Below, piece after piece: positions 44,002 to 56,315 of a stretch of 64,000 nucleotides of DNA. A program made the position numbers and the translations under genes. The notes beneath the pieces are model-generated. The model was not told the origin of the DNA and searched no databases. It worked only from the letters and a program-made list of their open reading frames with translations. Source of the stretch: Mallotus nudiflorus (Eukaryota > Streptophyta > Magnoliopsida > Malpighiales > Euphorbiaceae); NCBI GenBank assembly GCA_947683625.1, contig CANTUR010000660.1, forward strand, positions 62,001 to 126,000. The letters run 5' to 3'. The first letter of the stretch is position 1. The number at the start of each line of letters is the position of its first letter.

Positions 44002-46000
44002 TCAAAAACATATGGGTGGATGGGTTTTGGTGAAGATATCAGTGGCTTGGTTAGCAGAGGAGACGGGAACCAAAAGTATGGTGCCCTGAGCAATATGATG
44101 ACGAACGAAATGGCAATTAAGTTCAATGTGTTTGGTACACTCATGAAAAATGTCATTATAAGAGATCTGTGTAGCACTTCGATTATCACAATGAAGCATA
44201 GTAGTAGAAGATTATGGGACACCCATATCAGATAACAACCAGCATAACCAAAGTAATTCAAATGCAACGTTAGCTAGAGCACGATACTCAGATTCGGTGC
44301 TGGAACGAGCAACGACTGTTTGCTTTTTGCTACGCCAAGAGATAAGAGAATTGCCTAAGAAAAAATAATAACTAGTAGTAGAATGACGATCTGTGGGATC
44401 ACCAACCCAATCAGCATTAGAGTAGCCAGATAACACCAAAGAGGAGTGAGCAGAAAAATGGAGACCATGAAAAAGAGTGCCTTTAATATAGCGAAGTATC
44501 CGAAGAACTGTAGAAAAATACGATGAGCGAGGGGCAGACATGAACTGACTGACTAAGTGAACTGCATATGAGATATCAGGGCAAGTAATAGTGAGATAAA
44601 CAAGACTACCAACAAGTTGTCAATATAAGGTAGGATCATCAAGAGGAGTGCCATCGAGAGGAGTAAGTTTGCAATTGAGTTCCAATGGGGTTGATATAGT
44701 TTTACCATCAGTAATGCCTGCTCGAGAAAGTAGGTCAGATGCATACTTAGCTTGAGAGAGATAATAACCTTCAGAAGCATGAGAAACTTCAAGACCCAAA
44801 AAATAACTGAGATGGCCAAGGTCCTTCATTTCAAAACATTGACTGAGAAAATGTTGTAATTTGGAGATACTAGATATATCATTCCCTATTATGATCATAT
44901 CATCAACATAAAGTAGCAGAAGTACAATACCATGGTCAGTTTAATGAATGAACAATGCAAAATCATATGGACTAGAGATAAAGCCAAGTTGAGCAAGAGT
45001 ATAACTAAATCTGGCAAACTAGGCTCGAGGAGCTTGTTTTAAGCCATACAAAGCTCGTCGGAGCTTGCAGACCTTATGAGGAGAATGATAGCCAGAGGGA
45101 GGATGCATATACACCTCTTTGAATAAATCACCATGGAGGAATGCATTTTTGACATCCATTTAGAGAAGCTTCCATTTGTGAACTGCAGCAATAGCTAATA
45201 AACTATGGACTGATGTCAATCGAGCAACCAGAGCAAAAGTTTCTTTATAATTGATCCCATATTCTTGAGTGTAACCTTTGGCTACTAAGTGAGCTTTATA
45301 GTGCTCAATGGACCCATCAGAACGAGTCTTGATTTTATAAATCCATTTGCAGCCAATAGGGGACTTGTGAGGAGGAAGATCAACTAAGTCCTAGGTATGA
45401 GTTCTCTCCAAAGCCTGAAGTTCTTCAGACATAGCTTTCTACCAAAGAGGGTCAGTACTTGCCTCATGATAAGAGTGAAGCTCATGAATGGTGGCAATAG
45501 TAGAATAATAATGGAAATTAGTAAGATAATGAGGAGTTTCTCTTACCCGGGTGGAACAACGAAGAGTGGTGTCAAGGATAGGTGAAGGATCAACATGTGT
45601 AGGATCAACAGTGGGAGTAGAATCACTAGGAGCAGGTGTGGAAGGCCTAATATTGAGCATATCAGAATTTTCTGTGTCAGAACTTGGAAATAACTCAACG
45701 GAGGAATCAGTGAAAAACATAGAGTCAACATTAATATAGTGGTGAAATTTAGAAAGAGATGAGAACATGGTATTTTCCCAGAAGGTAACATGACGAGATA
45801 TGTGAAGTCTATTAGTAATAGGATCCCAACAATGATACCCTTTGTGTTCAATACCATATCCAAGAAAACAACATAAACGAGCACGTGGTTCTAATTTCGT
45901 ATGTTCATGGGGTTGTAGAAGAACAAAACAGGCACAACCAAAAGGTTTAAGTAGAGAATAATTAGGAGGCTTACCAAATAATTTTTCAAAAGGGGATAAA
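44002..46000 (-). pseudogene. Copia RT and RNase H
   Basis: RT starts near 45520 (SEELQALERTHT, then GCKWIYKIKTRSDGSIEHYK), continues with MDVKNAFLHGDLFKEVYM near 45170, LYGLKQAPRA near 45030 and the intact active site LLLYVDDMIIIGND near 44890. Then come CFEMKDLGHLSYFLGLEVS near 44830 and the RNase H LSGYSNADWVGDPTDRHST at 44400, KQTVVARSSTESEYRALA near 44290, and CDNRSATQISYND and KHIELNCHFV toward 44090. A region at 45543-45768 (SSDTENSDMLNIRPSTPAPS) is the variable linker between integrase and RT. Interruptions include single stops near 44620 and 45170. The key RT aspartates are present, so only light repair separates it from a coding form, but as it stands it is not one frame. Confidence 0.9.
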
Positions 46001-46781
46001 TTTTGGAGAACTAAGGTAGGGACTCGATTAATGCTGTAGACTGCAGTAAGAGCGGCTTCACCCCAAAATTTTTTAGGATAAGAGGCAGAAAGAAGAAGAG
46101 CACAAACAGAGTCAAGTATGTGACGATGTTTGCATTCAGCTCGTCCATTTTATTGGGAAGTGTGAGGACAAGAACATTGAACCAAAGTACCTTGTTGACT
46201 GAGAAATTGGAGTCAGGAAGAATCCCTATATTCCATAGCATTATCTATTTGAAGAATTTTAATACTATAAGAGAATTGATTTTTAATCATATTAGGGAAT
46301 GAAGTGTAAATTTGTGGTAATTCAGAGTGATTTTTCAAAAAATAGATCCATGTAAAATGAGAATAATCATCAATGAACAACATAAAATAACAAAAACCAT
46401 TTATTAAAGAAATAGGGGAAGGACCCCAAATGTCCGAATGAATTAAGTCAAACTCTCTGAAATGGAATTGCTAAGATTGAACGACAATGCTGGTTGTTTT
46501 GTAAGCTGACAATGTAAGCAATTAAATGACTCAAATTTTGTAGATCCTAACAAGCCACAAGAAATTAAAGACTGAATTTTGCTAGCTGAGGCTTGACCAA
46601 GACGAAGATGCCATTGGTGAATAGAAGAGTTGGTAGTTGTAACAGTAGACAGAAATTTCTACGGAAGATGAAGAGAGACAAGTTCAAATAATCGACCCAC
46701 CCTGTGACCCATCCCAAGAATCTGTCCCATTTGTGGATCACGTACCTGATAACAAGTAGGGGAAAAGTTAACATTCAACCC
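46001..46781 (-). pseudogene. Copia integrase
   Basis: The GAG-pre/zinc-finger part is near 46560-46640 (HQWHLRLGQASASKIQSL, then CLHCQLTKQ near 46510). The core has SDIWGPSPISLINGF near 46440, DDYSHFTWIYFLKNHSE near 46350, a DNAMEYR region near 46240 and NGRAECKHRHILDSV near 46130. The family has D-D-E at these places, so the third acidic residue (E of RAECKHR) is there and the second lies in IDNAMEY, where the usual form is D-N-G-x-E-Y. A frame break lies near 46460. It is followed by a conserved SPFEKLFGKPPNYS-like region near 45980. Confidence 0.85.
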
Positions 46782-47966
46782 TTATTCACACATCTGACCA
46801 ATAGAGATAAGATTGAGGACTAAATTAGGGATATAGTAGGTTTCAGGAAGACTAAGATTGGAGGTAGATGCATGACCAGTGTGAGTGATATTCATTTTGC
46901 TACCATTAGCAGTGTGGATCGGTGGCAGGGAAGAATTTGGTGAGGTAGAAGACAACATGTTAACATTATTAGTCATATGGTTACAATAGGCAGAGTCATA
47001 AAGCCAATGCGAGGTACCTGGAGTGACATACATGGCAGTAGATGAATTGGAAGAGATAACTTGTTTGAATAGTGCTTCAAGATCACTCATAGTGATGGCA
47101 GCAGAACCGTCAGTGGCAGCTATAAAGATAGAAGGAAGGCCAGGCTTTGAGACAGTCTTAGGTTTAAAGACCACAATTTTTGGTTGTGGAGGACGAGTCA
47201 GGAAATTCTCAAGAATATGGCCAAGAGCATGACAATATCTACATTCGATAGTCAAAAAATTAGCAAAAACATGACCAGTTTTATTGTAATTCTTACAAGA
47301 GTTGTGGCTAGATTTCTGATATGAGGAATGAGTAGTCACAAGAGCAATTTCAAAATTTGAGGTTTTATCAAGATTGAGGTGAGTTTCTTTGAAAATAATT
47401 TCTTGTATAGCCATATCCAACATAGGAAGAGGATGTCGGTGCAATAGAGAGGCTCGGACAGCTTCATATTTAGGTTGGAGAGCCATGAGAACTTGAATAA
47501 GATGAAGATGATCTTCACTTATTTTAGCCTGAGATAGTTGATTCCAAATCGGTTGAACTTGAGCAAGAAAATCATTCACAGATTGACCATATTCTTATTT
47601 CAGATTATGAAGTGTAGTCCATAACTAAAATTAATGAGCAAGTCTAGTGATTCAATATCTACTGGCCAAGAAATCCCAAATTTCTTTTGCAGTGTCATAA
47701 TCAACAAATTGGATGTGAATGGATGGAATAGAGGTGTTGTGAAACCAAGTAATAATCTGATGGTTTTTACTATCCCAATCTTCAAGGTAGTCAGCAAATT
47801 TGTCGTCAGTTTCATCTTGTTGTTTGGTTGGCTTATTGATATCTTCAGTAACAATATGCCAAAGCTTATGACCAATCAAGAAACTCTTCATTCCTTGGAC
47901 CCACAGATTATAGTTTAAACCAGTCAAGACCATTGCAATTGGTTTTGCAATATTAGATTTCTCCAT
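46782..47966 (-). pseudogene. Copia Gag and protease
   Basis: Start ATG at 47966 opens MEKSNIAKPIAMVLTGLNYN, the usual copia Gag N-terminus, with LWVQGMKSFLIGHKLWHIV next. The 47652-47966 frame stops in the helical domain (WDFLASRY near 47655); a frame-shifted piece restarts by 47579 (MNDFLAQVQPIWNQLSQA). Two zinc-knuckle-like motifs follow (CKNYNKTGHV and CRYCHALGHILENF near 47220), with the final Cys of each lost. The protease region has SHWLYDSAYCNHMTNN near 46980, where the family has D-S-G/A-A, and LPETYYIPNLVLNLISIGQM to 46790. Otherwise 265 codons stay open. Confidence 0.88.
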
Positions 47967-48063
47967 TTGGAAGTGGAGGTGGCAGGGATCTTAAGAAATT
48001 ATGCGAAACAAGGCACCAAAAGTCACTAGCCAAGAACCAGAAAATTTACAGAAAAGAAGAAAA

Positions 48064-48075
48064 GCTTTGATACCA
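48064..48075 (-). promoter_or_regulatory. Primer-binding site of the 4.6-kb copia element
   Basis: TGGTATCAAAGC on the minus strand, directly joined to the LTR end. The leader from here to the gag ATG at 47966 is about 100 bp. Confidence 0.9.
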
Positions 48076-48290
48076 TAATAAATGAAAAGGAATTTTTTTA
48101 TATCTCTTTTATAAAATGAAGACTGATATTTATACAAGAGTCTGATGACTAGAATAGGAAAGAAAGAATAGGAAAGAAAAGCTATCAATGCTTGTGATAT
48201 ACACATTCTAAAAATACTTTCTAAAAATCTGCCTATTTACATCATAGAGTCAGGCAACTGATGCTATTGATTCCTACAATCACGTTAACA
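48076..48290 (-). repeat. 5' LTR of the 4.6-kb copia element
   Basis: 215 bp, near-identical to 43725-43940. Minus strand starts TGTTAACGTGATTGTAGG and has TATAAATATC at about 48124-48133, a TATA box for the element transcript. Confidence 0.92.
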
Positions 48291-48295
48291 CTTAT

Positions 48296-48800
48296 AATTG
48301 GCTCCCATTCCTCATTTAAAAAGCTAGAATTCTCAACATGTTCTAAATCTGCACATAAGCTTTGAGGTATGGGTAAGGCATTTTCTTAAGTTATCTAGTT
48401 TAGGGAAAGTCCTGAGACTTGAATCCACATGCCCTCAAAAGAGAGGTCAAGTTCTGTAATGTCAAGTTTTGCTCCCATTCTTTGAGAACAACAAGTTTTT
48501 GTGTATTGCCTAAGGCTTCTCTTTTATGACTCATAGTTTGTCATTCATAGATTCAAACTTAATGAGCAACAAATTGAAGCCATTAAGTTCCTTGACATTG
48601 GAAGATTTTGAGAAAATTCATATTTGTGCTATGATCTACAAAATGGCGGATGTTGTGTATTTCTGGCCAAAGTAAAGTTTCCTAACTAGTGACAACTTTT
48701 ATTTTTGTTTTGCTTGACTAGGTGCATCAGAGAGTTCTAGAGAGAGTACTTGCGAGTTGATGTGATCCATTTCTTCATTAATGCTTTGACTGCTCTTCAT
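48296..48800 (-). pseudogene. LINE ORF1 N-terminal part (DUF4283-like)
   Basis: The likely start ATG at 48800 opens MKSSQSINEEMDHINSQVLS. Then, with stops and shifts, KLSLVRKLYFGQKYTT near 48690 (family form LVGKLLT.RP.N), LIKFESMNDKL near 48560, KLVVLKEWEQNLTLQ near 48490 and DLSFEGMWIQVSGLSLN near 48450, followed by ENALPIPQ. This is the DUF4283 order (F.F....D...VL..PW.....LVL..W ..... FWVQ..GLP......ENA). The C-terminal zinc knuckle is at 43450-43720, on the far side of the copia insertion, so the two were one ORF. Confidence 0.72.
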
Positions 48801-49625
48801 CTCTCTGTTATGATTTTTCGTTAACTTTGGTTTTAATGGAGGGATGAGGTTTCACTTATTTCCCTCCTTTTTTTTAATTAACTCTACCATATATAAGACT
48901 GCAACTCAACTTGAGCAAAGAAACCCTAGAGAGCACTCTTCAATGAGACTTTTTTCTATCACAACTTTTATTCAAATTTTTACTTATATATATTATAGTA
49001 TACCCTCAAAAAAATTTGACCTAAAATGCCTAAAAGAATATGAGATTAATAACTAAAAATAAGATGAAGATTGGAATATTTGTTGTTTCTACTCAGTCAA
49101 AACAGCACCCCCCTCCAAAAAAACTCATGTTTGTTAAAATTGATAGGCTTTAAAATTAGTATACGTAATTGTTATACCATGAATCCCTATCCACATTGCA
49201 ACATGGACTAAAAATTTTCACACGTGTAAAATGTTGTTTTTTTAGTGCGCTTGATTTTTTTTCACGCTTTTTATGCTTTTCAAGTCTGTTAGTGCATCTT
49301 CTTACAACCAAACCAAAAGCTAAAAACAAAACAGATACTTGTCTTTTTTTTTTTGTTAATTTTAACTATTTTATGTTATAGTTGATCAATTAGAATATTG
49401 CACAACTTATATCTCAACTTTTTTTTTTCTAAAAAGATACTAAAATTATGAATAAAAAATTAAATTCAATCACTGTAATTGATAAAATAAAAGGAAAAAA
49501 TAAATTTTGATATTTACTTTTTTTATTCATAATTTTAGTTAAATAAAATTTTTATTCATTAAAAATTATTTAGTTATTTATTTTTCAATTATAATAAATA
49601 AACTTTTACTTATTTTTTATTTTAG

Positions 49626-49626
<1 letters not shown>
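48801..49626. other. LINE upstream region and AT-rich spacer
   Basis: 48801-48960 may be the 5' untranslated region of the LINE. After it the sequence is AT-rich, with T runs, and has no protein similarity. The short plus-strand frames here are not supported. Confidence 0.45.

Positions 49627-49668
<42 letters not shown>
49627..49668. repeat. (TA)n microsatellite
   Basis: About 42 bp of uninterrupted TA. It leads into the minisatellite at 49690. Confidence 0.95.
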
Positions 49669-49672
<4 letters not shown>

Positions 49673-49689
49673 TTAAATAATGTAAATTC

Positions 49690-49789
49690 ATTACTTAAAT
49701 AATGTAGGTTCGTTGACCTTCACTTTCAAGTTTATTGATTATTACTTGTAGTTTCATTGACCTTTAAACATGTAGGTTCATTAACCTTC
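49690..49789 (+). repeat. TGTAGGTTCATTGACCTT minisatellite, left part
   Basis: Four imperfect units of 20-26 bp (TGTAGGTTCGTTGACCTT, TGTAGTTTCATTGACCTT, TGTAGGTTCATTAACCTT). The copia LTR starts immediately after. Closely related units occur at 62690-62835 on the same strand. Confidence 0.8.
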
Positions 49790-51304
49790 TGCTGGGTTTC
49801 ATGATTCCATACGCAGCGGAAAAATAAATCAAAACCCAAACCCGGATCCAAGTAATTTGATTAATTGAATAAATCAAGGGAATTCATTTTCTTACCACAA
49901 ACATAGAAGAGGCAAGAAATCTGGAATGGAGAGAGGAGGTTCACTTCAGTGACACCTTACCTTGAGCTTTTAATTTAGTAGTTTGGATTTGAGACGTCTC
50001 TAAAAGAATTCGTCCTCCACAAGTGTCCACACAAATAGTCCTTGATTCTGAAAATGAATATTTGTGTGCTAGAACATTCTCTTGATTTCTCACAAATCAA
50101 GAATAAAAAGAACTATGTGTTTTGTTTTCTAAAAGGAAAGAAAACAAATTTGCTGGTAGAATAATGAGAGTGTATAAAACATAAGATAATATAACATATT
50201 TATAGACATTTAAATTAGGGTTTCACTTACTAAACAATCTTTTGGTAATTATCGCTTATTCTTATTTTGATTTTATTTAGAATTAAATCAGAAATAATAT
50301 TCTATTTATTTAAGATAACCTTTACCTTAAATAAATAAATAAATATTTTATTTATTTATTACCATAGAGCTTATTTAGACTTGTTAAACCCATATTCATT
50401 TTAGGTTTATTCAAAGTGTATGACCCTGTAGGTTCACATGACGCTGGCAATGAGCCTTAAATATCTATTTAGGCCTACAAGTCATAAGTGGCCTCTAGCA
50501 AGACATTATGACTATCTAAGTTATGTGAAGTCAATAATCTGACATAACTTAATATACATAATATTCTAGGTCCCTTTGTCACATAATATCTTAATTGAAT
50601 ATATAATACATAGATTATGTCATCCTTATAGAATTTGATCATGTAATTTTTTGATTCCAAGTATACTGAGAATGATAACTCTTTATCAATTTACTTTAAC
50701 ATGGCCATGCATTTTTCTCAGTCTATCTTATCAAGGGGCCCATAGATATTTTACTCACATTAAATGAGGAACAAATTCCTTCTCAATCACTCACATTCCT
50801 CACATAACTCAATTTATACCCAACAACAACCTATTTTATCATCTAGTTAAAGATAATGTAAGATTGTGTTAAAATACAAAATAGTTATGTATAAATCCAT
50901 GGTGATTTCAAGGTCAGAGGACTAAGCCAATATTGTTATGATGAGAATTACTTATAATAATTATCTATGTAGTATTCTCATGATAGGTCAATGTAGCACT
51001 TTATTTCTCAAATAAGTACCTATGAGTTAACTTAATATCTCATTTTCATGATTAGTAAAACATAATCATTAATCAACACCATACTAGCCATAATACATTG
51101 TTATGACTAGGAATAATTTGAATAGAACTCATATTTAATCTAAGAGTTTTACTATCAAGTCACATACTTGATGACCTTAGTAAGAATAGACAATTTAAGT
51201 AATTATCATAACATAAAATGATAATGAAAAATGACACTTTATTAAATAAAATGATAAAGTCAAAATATAGTCATACATGATTGACCTAGTACTTATCACC
51301 AACA
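49790..51304 (-). repeat. 3' LTR of the 8.75-kb copia element (1515 bp)
   Basis: Minus strand starts TGTTGGTGATAAGTACTAGG at 51304 and ends GGGTTTbased sequence ...ATGAAACCCAGCA at 49790. It pairs with 57041-58542 throughout. A purine-rich AAGTGAGAGAT at 51305-51317 is the likely polypurine tract. Confidence 0.9.
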
Positions 51305-51533
51305 ATCTCTCACTTGCACTAGGCCTAATCTATATTAAAACTAATACCCATGGACCTAGTATAACTCTCATGTTTAGGTTATGAAAGAGGCTTAGTCAGT
51401 GGAACAGTAACATTATCATTTATAGGTACTCTGCATATCTTCATGTCTCCTCTCTCAATGATTTCTCAAATGAGATGATAATGCATGAGTATGTATTTGG
51501 ATCTATGATGTGATCAGGGCTCCTTAGCTTGAG

Positions 51534-52870
51534 CTATAGCTCATTATTGTCATAATATAAGTTCACTAGATCTAATATACTAGGAACAACACCTAGTCTA
51601 GTCATGAACTTCTTGATCCAAATAGCCTCCTTAGCTACTTTTGAGGCAACTGTATACTTAGCTTCTGATGTACAATCTATAATGGTGTCTTTCTTAGAAC
51701 TCCTCCAACTCATTGCACCTCTATTCAAACAAAACACATAACTTGACTGTGATTGAAAATCATCTTTCTCAATTTGAAAGCTGGCATCTGTGTAATTATT
51801 TATAACTAGCTCATCTTTCTTACCACCATACAATAAAAATGCATCCTTAGTTCTTCTCAAGTACTTAAGGATATTTTTAACTGATGTCTAGTGACTTTCA
51901 CCTAGGTTTGACAGGTATCTGCTCATTGTGCTTAAGGCATATGAAACATTAGGTCGAGTGCACAATATTGCATAGATAATAGATCCAATAGCAGAAGTAT
52001 ATGGAATCTTACTCATGTTATCTCGCTCATCTTGTGTCATACGACAATAAGTCTTGTTGAGATTAATGCCATGTGACATTGGCAAGAATCCTCTCTTAGA
52101 GTCTTGCATGCTAAACATGTTCGATACTTTATTAATGTAAGGACTCTGACTTAGGCCAATAAGCCTTTTAGATTTATCCCTATATATCTTGATGCCTATT
52201 ATATAAGTAGCTTCACCCAAGTCTTGCATTGAAAAATAATTCCCTAGCCATGATTTAACATTTTGTAAAATAGGGATATCATTTTTAATGAGTAGTATGT
52301 CATCAACATACAACACTAAAAACATAATTGCGCTCACACTAAACTTCTATAGACATAAGGTTCATCTTCATTCTTAATGATGCTAAATTTTTTGATTGCT
52401 TCATCAAACTAAAGATTTTAACTCCGAGATGCTTGCTTCAATCCATAAATGGACCTTTAAAGCTTGCATAGCTTTCTAGATTTCTTAGGATTGACAAAAC
52501 CCTCTACTGTGTCATGTACACATCATCAAGTATGTTGTTTTGACATTCTTAAGTTTCCATTAAAAAATGTTGTTTTGACATCTATTTGACATATCTTATA
52601 ATCATAATTTGTGGCTATAGTAAGGAGAATTTGAATAGATTTCAGCATAGCAACTGGTGAAAAGGTTTCATCATAGTCTATACCATGTGTTTATTTAAAA
52701 CCCTTTGCAACCAGTCTTGCCTTAATGGTATGCACATTGCCATCCATGTCTATTTTCTTTTTAAAAACCCATTTGCATCCAATAGTTTTTAAGCCATTAG
52801 TTGGGTTTATCAAGGTTCAAACTTGATTATCATACATGGATTACATTTTTTATTTCATGGCTTCTAGCCA
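51534..52870 (-). pseudogene. Copia RT and RNase H of the 8.75-kb element
   Basis: RT begins near 52800 and is decayed up to about 52340. From 52337 to 51888 a 149-codon frame carries the active site LVLYVDDILLIKND intact, then NYFSMQDLGEATYIIGIKI, SQSPYINKVSNMFSM and GSIIYAILCTRPNVSYALS. RNase H runs 51860-51534 with NYTDASFQIEKDDFQSQS, GAMSWRSSKKDTIIDCTSE, and AIWIKKFMTRLGVVP. The final CDN motif is changed to YYDNNEL. Stops lie near 51870 and 51540. Confidence 0.88.
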
Positions 52871-53039
52871 TTTATTAGAGTCAGGACTATTTATGGCCTC
52901 TTGATAGGATATGGGTTCAATTTGATCCATAATCAACACATCATTATCATTAGTTATGAGAAATTTATATCTCATAGGGATTTGACGTCCTACCAGACCT
53001 CCTTCGACCTTTTAATACTTATGTAGGTTCAATAATTAC

Positions 53040-53980
53040 TTATTGATCCAGCTGCGGTTCCATACTTAGTACAATGCTATTTTGTAGGTCTTGAATTTCT
53101 TCAAGTTGGATTATGCTCCCACTAGATCCTTTGGAAATAAATTCTCTTTCTAAAAATACACCATTTCTAGCAATAAACACTTTATTCTTATAAGCATTAT
53201 AGAAATAATATCCTTTAGTTTCTTTAGGATATCCCATAAAATGGCATTTATCATATTTGGGTGCTAGTTTATCTGAGATTTAATGCTTCATATAAGCATC
53301 ACATCCCCAAATCTTAAGAAAAGATAAACTAGGAGGTTTTCTAGTCCACATCTCATATGGTGTCTTTTCAATTGCCTTTATTGGAACTCTATTCTAAATG
53401 AATGCAGCATTTTCTAAAGCATATCCACAAAAAGAGATTAAAAAATTAGATTGACTCATCATTGATCGAACCATATCCAATAAAGTCCAATTTCTCTATT
53501 CAAACACACCATTCCATTATGGTGTACCTAAAGGAGTCAATTTTGAAATAATCCACAATCTTTAAGATGATCTATAAATTCTTGGCTTAAATATTCACCA
53601 CCTCGATCAGATCTTAGTGTTTTATTATTTTTACCAAGTTGATTTTGTACTTCATTCTTGAAAACTTTAAACTTTTCAAAAGATTCAGATTTATGTTTTA
53701 TTAAATAGAAAAAGCAATATCTATTGAAATCATTTATGAAAGAGATGATGTACTGGAAATCTCCTCCAACAGTTGAGCTTAATGGCCCATATACATCTAA
53801 ATGTATAAGGCCTAATAAATAATTATCTTTCTCACCTTTTCTAGTAAAAGGTGTTTTAGTCATTTTTCTTAGTAAACAAGATTCATATGTTTTAAATATT
53901 TCATAATCAAATGAATTCAAAAGCCCATTTTGGTGAAGCTTTAGAATGCATTTCTCATTTATGTGGCCTAAACGACAATG
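53040..53980 (-). pseudogene. Copia integrase of the 8.75-kb element
   Basis: Zinc-finger side: CILKLHQNGLL near 53945 and CLLRKMTKTPF. Core: LIHLDVYGPLSSTVGG near 53810 (first D), FINDFNRYCFFYLIKHKSES near 53710, LRSDRGGEYLSQEFIDHLKD near 53580 (second D). The third acidic residue lies past a frame break, in the region NGVFE-NWTLLDMV near 53490. C-terminal side: SFLKIWGCDAYMKH near 53310, GYPKETKGYYFYNAYKNKVF at 53237-53170, FLEREFISKGSSGSI to 53120. Confidence 0.85.
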
Positions 53981-55309
53981 CTAGAGATAGGTAGTGTTTA
54001 AATCATTAGATTTAAACTTCTTTATATTAATGTTATAAATTGACTTTTCATTAGTGTCTTTAACATTTAGAACATAAAGACCATTAGTGCATGGAGCAAA
54101 TCTATAAAAAATGTTATCATGATAAATATTACATTTATTACTCTTGATAATAAATTCAAAACCTTTCTTGTCCAAACAAGAGACAAAAATAATATTCCTA
54201 CATATAGTAGGCACATAATAACAATTTTCTAAATTTAAAACAAGTCCACTAGGCAAAGTTAACTTATAAGTCCCTATAGCTAAAGCAACAACTCTTGCTC
54301 CATTGCTAACTCGTAGGTCCACTTTGCCTCGAGCCAATGATCTACTCCTTTTTAGACCCTGTACATTAGTACAAATATGAGATCCTAATCCAGTATCTTT
54401 TACCCAAGAATCAGAAGTAGAAAAATTAATTTCTATAATATGAATACTTAAAGAAGTAGTCGCACTACCCTTATTCTTGTTCAAATCATTCATATATATC
54501 TTGTAATTTCTTTTCCAATGACTTGGCTTATTATAGAATAAGTATATTCCCTCCTTTGGTGGCTTTGCTTGAGATTCAACTTTGAACTTAGGCTTGGGCT
54601 TTGATTTTGGCTTCTAAAAGCCTTTGGGAGCCTTGCCCTTGCCCTTTCCAACCTTTTTCGTACCCTTTCCCTTATTGACCATTAGAATATCCTTAGTGGA
54701 ATTCTTAATGTTCTTTTCAATAGTTTTAAGTATCCTATGCAACTCTGAAATAGTTTTATCCATACTATGCATATTGAAATTCATGATGAAACCATCATAA
54801 GTTTCAGGAAAATATTGTAGAATGATATCAATAACCAATTCTAGTTCAATCTTGAGACCAAGCTTGTCCAAGTGTTCAAGATGACCTTTCATCTTGATAA
54901 CATGAGGACTGACAGAGCTATTAGCAGCCAACCTGTAGAAGAGCAATACCCTGATGGTATTGAACCTTTTGATTCTAGCTTTCTCTTAGAACATTTCCTT
55001 GAGATGGCCTATCATAGTATAAGCCTCCATTTCCATCAGTTGCTTTTAAAGCTCAGACTCCATGCATCCAAGTATGAGACAAGTAATGTCAACTAAATCA
55101 TTGAGATGCTTACTACAAGCATCCTTTTGTGCTCTATGAGCATTAGCAGTTGGTTCCTCTAGGATGGGTAGATCAAGGATATATTTCTTTCTTTACTGTC
55201 TAAGAAAAATTCTTAAGTTTTTGTACCAATCAAGAAATTTAGTCCTATTTAGCTTATCCTTCTTTAGGATAAATCATAGTGACATGGTAGGTGCAGTGTT
55301 TGATGTCAT
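53981..55309 (-). pseudogene. Copia Gag and protease of the 8.75-kb element
   Basis: The start ATG at 55307-55309 opens MTSNTAPTMSL. Gag continues with KLNRTKFLDWYKNLRIFLRQ near 55230, a broken middle, then 54946-54614 (VIKMKGHLEHLDKLGLKIE, IILQYFPETYDGFIMNFN, IKNSTKDILMVNKGKGTKK). The zinc knuckle is degraded (YNKPSHWKRN near 54520, both flanking Cys changed). Protease: WVKDTGLGSHICTNVQGL near 54390, keeping the D-T-G catalytic triad, followed by NGARVVALAIGTYKLTLPS and CYYVPTICRNIIFVSCLDKK to 54170. Several stops in Gag. Confidence 0.87.
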
Positions 55310-56315
55310 TATCTACAACAAATATATATAGAGTACATATTATTAAAGAGGCATAAGAAAACTCCCACTAAATTTTTATAAATTATAAAACCCTCAAAAT
55401 AATTTCAACAATTGAAATTTCTTAGTGGGCTAAGGTCCGTATTTCACCCTACTTCAAGTAAGCTTTGGCTTATCACTTAAAGTGTGGTTATTTAGGTAGG
55501 TAAAACTTTACCAATTAAATCTCATGTAATTCTTGGATAATTATAGGATATCACATGTACTGATATATCCTATCAAATGCCCTAGGTCCAAAACCATTTT
55601 GATAACCTAATTAAGTCTAACAAACTCAAACATATAGATATCACTATTCTCCAGCTTATTTTATTTAGATGGCTTTATATATATTTCTTTGGCATAATCT
55701 ATTATAGCAATCTAAATCTTAATAAATGTTAATTAATGGGAGGCATTTTAATGACTTAATATTAAATGAGAGTTTAGTTAATTTTTATCTTATTTAGTTA
55801 TTATTATATTCATCACATGAATGGCATCACATACATAACATAGTAACATAATAAGATAAATGTGACATAGTATGACCTATAACTAAGTTAATCTTTATAA
55901 GCCAATATGAAGATTAAAGGTCAAACCTATGTGATATTACAAACATAAGTTGAGCCTTCAACTTGGATCTCCATCTTCTGCCATAGACCTCCTCCTTGGG
56001 CTCCCACATTAGATCTCCATCGAGGGCCTCCAACTTGAATTTGCATATTGGGTATTGATTTACATTACATATTATAATTAAAGCTATTCTATTACTATCG
56101 AATAAAATAAAATAAAATAATTACAATAAATAAAATGACTCGCAGGCTATATTTAAAAAATTACAACCCAATAAAATAAAATACAATCACATTGGCTCAA
56201 GGGCCATGCTATGCACCATGCATTTAACAATAAACACATATTCCAAAATAATTCAATTTACAAATTAATTAAATTATTATGTTAAAAAACAAAATGCATG
56301 ATAAATCCATTTGGG

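Larger units (their letters stand above)
43725..48290 (-). mobile_element. Full-length Ty1/copia element (4566 bp) with TSD CTTAT
   Basis: Two LTRs (43725-43940 and 48076-48290) differ at only about 16 positions by eye. The target duplication CTTAT is at 43720-43724 and 48291-48295. The primer-binding site is next to the 5' LTR and a ten-G polypurine tract next to the 3' LTR. The internal order on the minus strand is gag, protease, integrase, RT, RNase H. It interrupts a LINE ORF1 between its DUF4283 half and its zinc knuckle. This is one of the youngest insertions in the window, though its polyprotein carries stops and shifts. Confidence 0.95.

Noticed and set aside
51534..55309. An intact autonomous copia element
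   Set aside because: Reading frames are broken in gag, integrase and RT, even though the YVDD box and the protease D-T-G are preserved.
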